Assembly (NCBI GenBank): GCA_964593925.1
Contig: CAZQKM010000005.1
Span: 1-64,000, forward strand
Source: Oleidesulfovibrio sp964593925
GTDB taxonomy: Bacteria > Desulfobacterota > Desulfovibrionia > Desulfovibrionales > Desulfovibrionaceae
Reading direction: 5' to 3'
Length of the DNA: 64,000 nucleotides
Below the pieces are notes generated by a model. It made no database searches. It saw only the letters and a list, made by a program, of their open reading frames with translations, and had not been told where the DNA came from. Positions 61,983 to 64,000 of the stretch are shown piece after piece. Within the stretch, counting starts at the first letter, position 1; every line of letters starts with the position of its first letter. A program made the translations under genes and the position numbers.

Positions 61983-63416
61983 TCAAAGCACAATGTGGTG
62001 TTTTTTTAACAGGGCATAGAAGTGAGATCGCGATAATCCCGATGTTTGCAAGATGGCGGGTACTTGCGCATTGTGGTGCGCAATAAGTGTCTTGATATAG
62101 TTACGTTCTGCCATGTGTTTAAAGGCTCGCATGTCGGGTAGCATGTGCGGCGGTTCCAAAGCACCGCAGAGAGTGGTGAAGCCGGGCAGCACGTTTGCCT
62201 GCGGGTGTTCAGGCGGGCTTGCAGAGCCTTTGACAAGTAGTGTTTTGGCAGCCTTAATTCGTAGTTCCTGTGGCAGGTGCATGGCATACAGCATGCTTTC
62301 AAGGCCGGATGTCACAAAGGCCCGCTCCAGCACATTAAAGAGTTCTCGTATGTTACCCGGCCAGTCATGGTGTGCGAGCATAGTGAAAAAGTCTGAGCTG
62401 AAGCCCTTGTTAGGCACTTGATATTGGCCACACAGCTTGTCAACATAGTACATGGCCAATGGCTTCAAATCGGTCAGGCGTAATCTGAGTGGAGGAAGCA
62501 CCACATACATACTTTTGAGGCGAAACAGTAAATCTTTGCGAAAGTGGCCCTGATCGACCATGGCCTCAAGGTTGCAATTTGTGGCAGAGATCAGGCGAAA
62601 GTTACTTTTTATCTCCTGTGTGCCTCCCACGGGGCGAAAGGTACGTTCTTGTAAAAAACGCAGGAACGAACGCTGTAGTGATAAGGGCATTTCACCCACT
62701 TCGTCCAAAAACAGGGTGCCCCCGTCTGCCAGTTTTGCCAGGCCGTCCTGGTCGTTTTGTGCGCCGGTGAAAGCTCCTTTTTTGTGGCCAAACAGCGTGG
62801 CCTCAATAAGTGTTTCCGTCAGTGCGGCACAATCCACAACCACGAAAGGGCCGCTTGCACGGTTGCTGTTACGGTGGATGGTACGCGCAAACAGTTCCTT
62901 GCCTGTTCCGGTTTCGCCGGTAATGAGTACGTTGGTGTCCGTGGCTGCGGCGCCGGCAAGCAAGTTAAAAGAGGTGCGTATTTGTGGACTGTTACCCACC
63001 ACACCATCCAGATTCAAGGCCACGGGTGAGGTGGCCTGCTTATTATGTTTTTCTTTACGGTATTGGAGCGCTCTGTTTAGTGTAAGAGTTGTCTGTCTGA
63101 TCGGTGCAGGCTTGACCAGATAGTCCCACACACCGCCCTGAATCGCCAGCTCTGCGCCGTCCGGGTCGCCATCGCCGGTCAGTATGATAACCTCCGGGCT
63201 GTGGTCACGTCCGCGAATGCGTGGTAGTGCTGCCAGCCCGTTGCCGTCGGGCAGGCGTACGTCTAAAAACACAACGTCAAAATTTTTTTGTTCGAGCAGA
63301 CGTAACCCTTGCTCCAGTGTATGGCATGAGTCAGCTTCATACTGTAAGCGTAGGAGCAGGCTTTCAATGGTTTCGCAGACAGCAACGTCATCATCTATGA
63401 TCAGTATCTTGGGCAT
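61983..63416 (-). CDS. Sigma-54-dependent response regulator (NtrC family) of the lactate cluster
   Basis: A 477-residue activator. REC domain (1-115) has phospho-acceptor Asp52 in VVFLDVRLPDG and Lys in YLVKPAP. The AAA+ domain (about 138-370) has Walker A GETGTGKE (167-174), the sigma-54-contacting GAFTGA (214-219), Walker B GGTLFLDEVGEMP and the sensor R-finger region. A C-terminal Fis-type HTH follows (RNYIKTLIAHHNAQVPAILQTSGLSRSHFYALL). It should loop from the upstream dyads to open the por promoter. From memory the D. vulgaris counterpart DVU3023 governs lactate-utilisation genes. It starts 15 bp after the kinase stop; weak own ribosome site suggests coupling. Confidence 0.95.
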   Translation of the reverse strand: MPKILIIDDDVAVCETIESLLLRLQYEADSCHTLEQGLRLLEQKNFDVVFLDVRLPDGNGLAALPRIRGRDHSPEVIILTGDGDPDGAELAIQGGVWDYLVKPAPIRQTTLTLNRALQYRKEKHNKQATSPVALNLDGVVGNSPQIRTSFNLLAGAAATDTNVLITGETGTGKELFARTIHRNSNRASGPFVVVDCAALTETLIEATLFGHKKGAFTGAQNDQDGLAKLADGGTLFLDEVGEMPLSLQRSFLRFLQERTFRPVGGTQEIKSNFRLISATNCNLEAMVDQGHFRKDLLFRLKSMYVVLPPLRLRLTDLKPLAMYYVDKLCGQYQVPNKGFSSDFFTMLAHHDWPGNIRELFNVLERAFVTSGLESMLYAMHLPQELRIKAAKTLLVKGSASPPEHPQANVLPGFTTLCGALEPPHMLPDMRAFKHMAERNYIKTLIAHHNAQVPAILQTSGLSRSHFYALLKKHHIVL

Positions 63417-63431
63417 GGGGGATTTTGCGAC

Positions 63432-64000
63432 CTAGCCAAGAACCGTGCGTATGGTTTCGGCAAGGGTACTGATGTTATAGGGTTTGGGTACTAGTGCCTT
63501 GATGTTGGAAAAGGCTTCGGCTTTTCCGGTGGCAACATCACGCCCCGACACTATGATGACAGGTATGGATGGAGCAAGATTACTTATTTCAGCGGCTAGT
63601 TCAAGGCCATTGGCTTCTGGCATGTCAAAATCGGTGATAACAAGGTCATATATGGCGGGGTGTTCACACAGTAATGTAAGGGCGTGCGCAGGGCTTTGGG
63701 TGGCACGAACTGTAAAGCCCAATCCTTCCAGCATCCGGGGGACAGCATGCAGCTGGTCGTCATCGTCTTCAACAAAGAGAATGCGCTCACTACCGCCCTG
63801 TGGGGAGATTTCGCGGGCAGCGGGCAGCGTCTGGTTGTATACATCCGGCATGGGTAACCATATTCCAAAAGCCGTACGTTTGAAAGGCGTGGAGTCCACA
63901 CGGATAGCGCCGCGATGGGCTGTAATGATGCCATGTACCACGGCAAGGCCAAGGCCGGTGCCCTCGGTTTTGCCTTTGGTGGTAAAAAATGGATCAAATA
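63432..64000 (-). CDS. Hybrid sensor histidine kinase, C-terminal part (gene runs off the window)
   Basis: The visible part of about 189 residues begins in the HATPase domain (FDPFFTTKGKTEGTGLGLAVVHGIITAHRGAIRVDS, the F and G2 boxes) and ends with a REC domain (ERILFVEDDDDQLHAVPRMLEGLGF...YDLVITDFDMPEANGLELA, acceptor Asp in ITDFDMP; KPYNISTLAETIRTVLG). The sensor and HisKA parts lie beyond base 64000. It is the likely cognate kinase of the adjacent NtrC-type regulator and matches the position of DVU3022 (recalled). Confidence 0.92.
   Translation of the reverse strand, partial: FDPFFTTKGKTEGTGLGLAVVHGIITAHRGAIRVDSTPFKRTAFGIWLPMPDVYNQTLPAAREISPQGGSERILFVEDDDDQLHAVPRMLEGLGFTVRATQSPAHALTLLCEHPAIYDLVITDFDMPEANGLELAAEISNLAPSIPVIIVSGRDVATGKAEAFSNIKALVPKPYNISTLAETIRTVLG

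Noticed and set aside
1..64000. tRNA genes, rRNA genes, CRISPR arrays, prophage, defence or toxin-antitoxin systems
   Set aside because: No cloverleaf arms, regular spacer repeats or hallmark proteins were seen on reading. A weak or unusual case could be missed without covariance-model searches.

Overview
The window looks like a chromosome segment of a Desulfovibrio-type sulfate reducer (Desulfovibrionaceae) of intermediate GC. The strongest evidence is the right-hand 18 kb. It carries, in one orientation, a two-component system, pyruvate:ferredoxin oxidoreductase, lactate permease, FAD- and Fe-S-type lactate dehydrogenase subunits, phosphotransacetylase, acetate kinase, and the LutC- and LutA/B-type lactate oxidation proteins. 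From memory this matches the organic-acid-oxidation cluster of D. vulgaris Hildenborough (DVU3022-DVU3033). Other order matches recalled from that genome are a GAF protein before gapA and rpoZ before dnaJ.

Layout. 1-940: nested insertion-sequence debris (an IS5-type end abutting a frameshifted IS3-type integrase) whose right end truncates a glycine-zipper lipoprotein gene. 1.7-5.1 kb: small genes (PilZ, YchJ-like, a Cys-rich repeat protein, an adenosine-specific-kinase-like protein, a small exported protein). 6.1-8.2 kb: a chemoreceptor with a strong terminator, then a decayed IS5 copy. 9.6-11.2 kb: GAF protein and GAPDH. 11.7-12.2 kb: a second decayed IS5 copy. 12.3-17.8 kb: HAD phosphatase, a phnDCEE-type transporter and a PmtA-like methyltransferase. 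17.9-22 kb (minus): NhaC antiporter, M23 peptidase, TtcA-like enzyme. 22.2-31.8 kb (plus): DUF4340 protein, rpoZ, dnaJ, moaC, ABC-F ATPase, Nudix hydrolase, asd, class IV aminotransferase, glycosyltransferase. 31.8-34.2 kb (minus): a soluble hybrid histidine kinase. 34.5-42.2 kb (plus): livKHMGF followed by a fused indolepyruvate:ferredoxin oxidoreductase. 42.7-45.7 kb: DUF362 protein and a second chemoreceptor. 46-64 kb (minus): the lactate/pyruvate cluster and its regulators.

How the genes work together. Lactate enters by LctP, is oxidised to pyruvate by GlcD/GlcF-like and Lut-type proteins, converted to acetyl-CoA and reduced ferredoxin by PFOR, and then to acetate plus ATP by Pta and AckA. 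Upstream of por I can read a near-consensus sigma-54 promoter and, 85-225 bp further upstream, three related A-tract dyads. An NtrC-type activator is encoded immediately upstream, so a self-contained enhancer-dependent lactate switch is likely. The liv transporter and fused IorAB suggest a second ferredoxin-reducing route fed by imported amino acids.

No tRNA, rRNA or CRISPR array was recognised. The most notable points are the sigma-54 control region, a C-terminal cysteine pair in PFOR like that of the oxygen-stable D. africanus enzyme, the IorA-IorB fusion behind a liv operon, the nested IS insertion that broke a lipoprotein gene, and an unexplained 1-kb gap between ackA and lutC.
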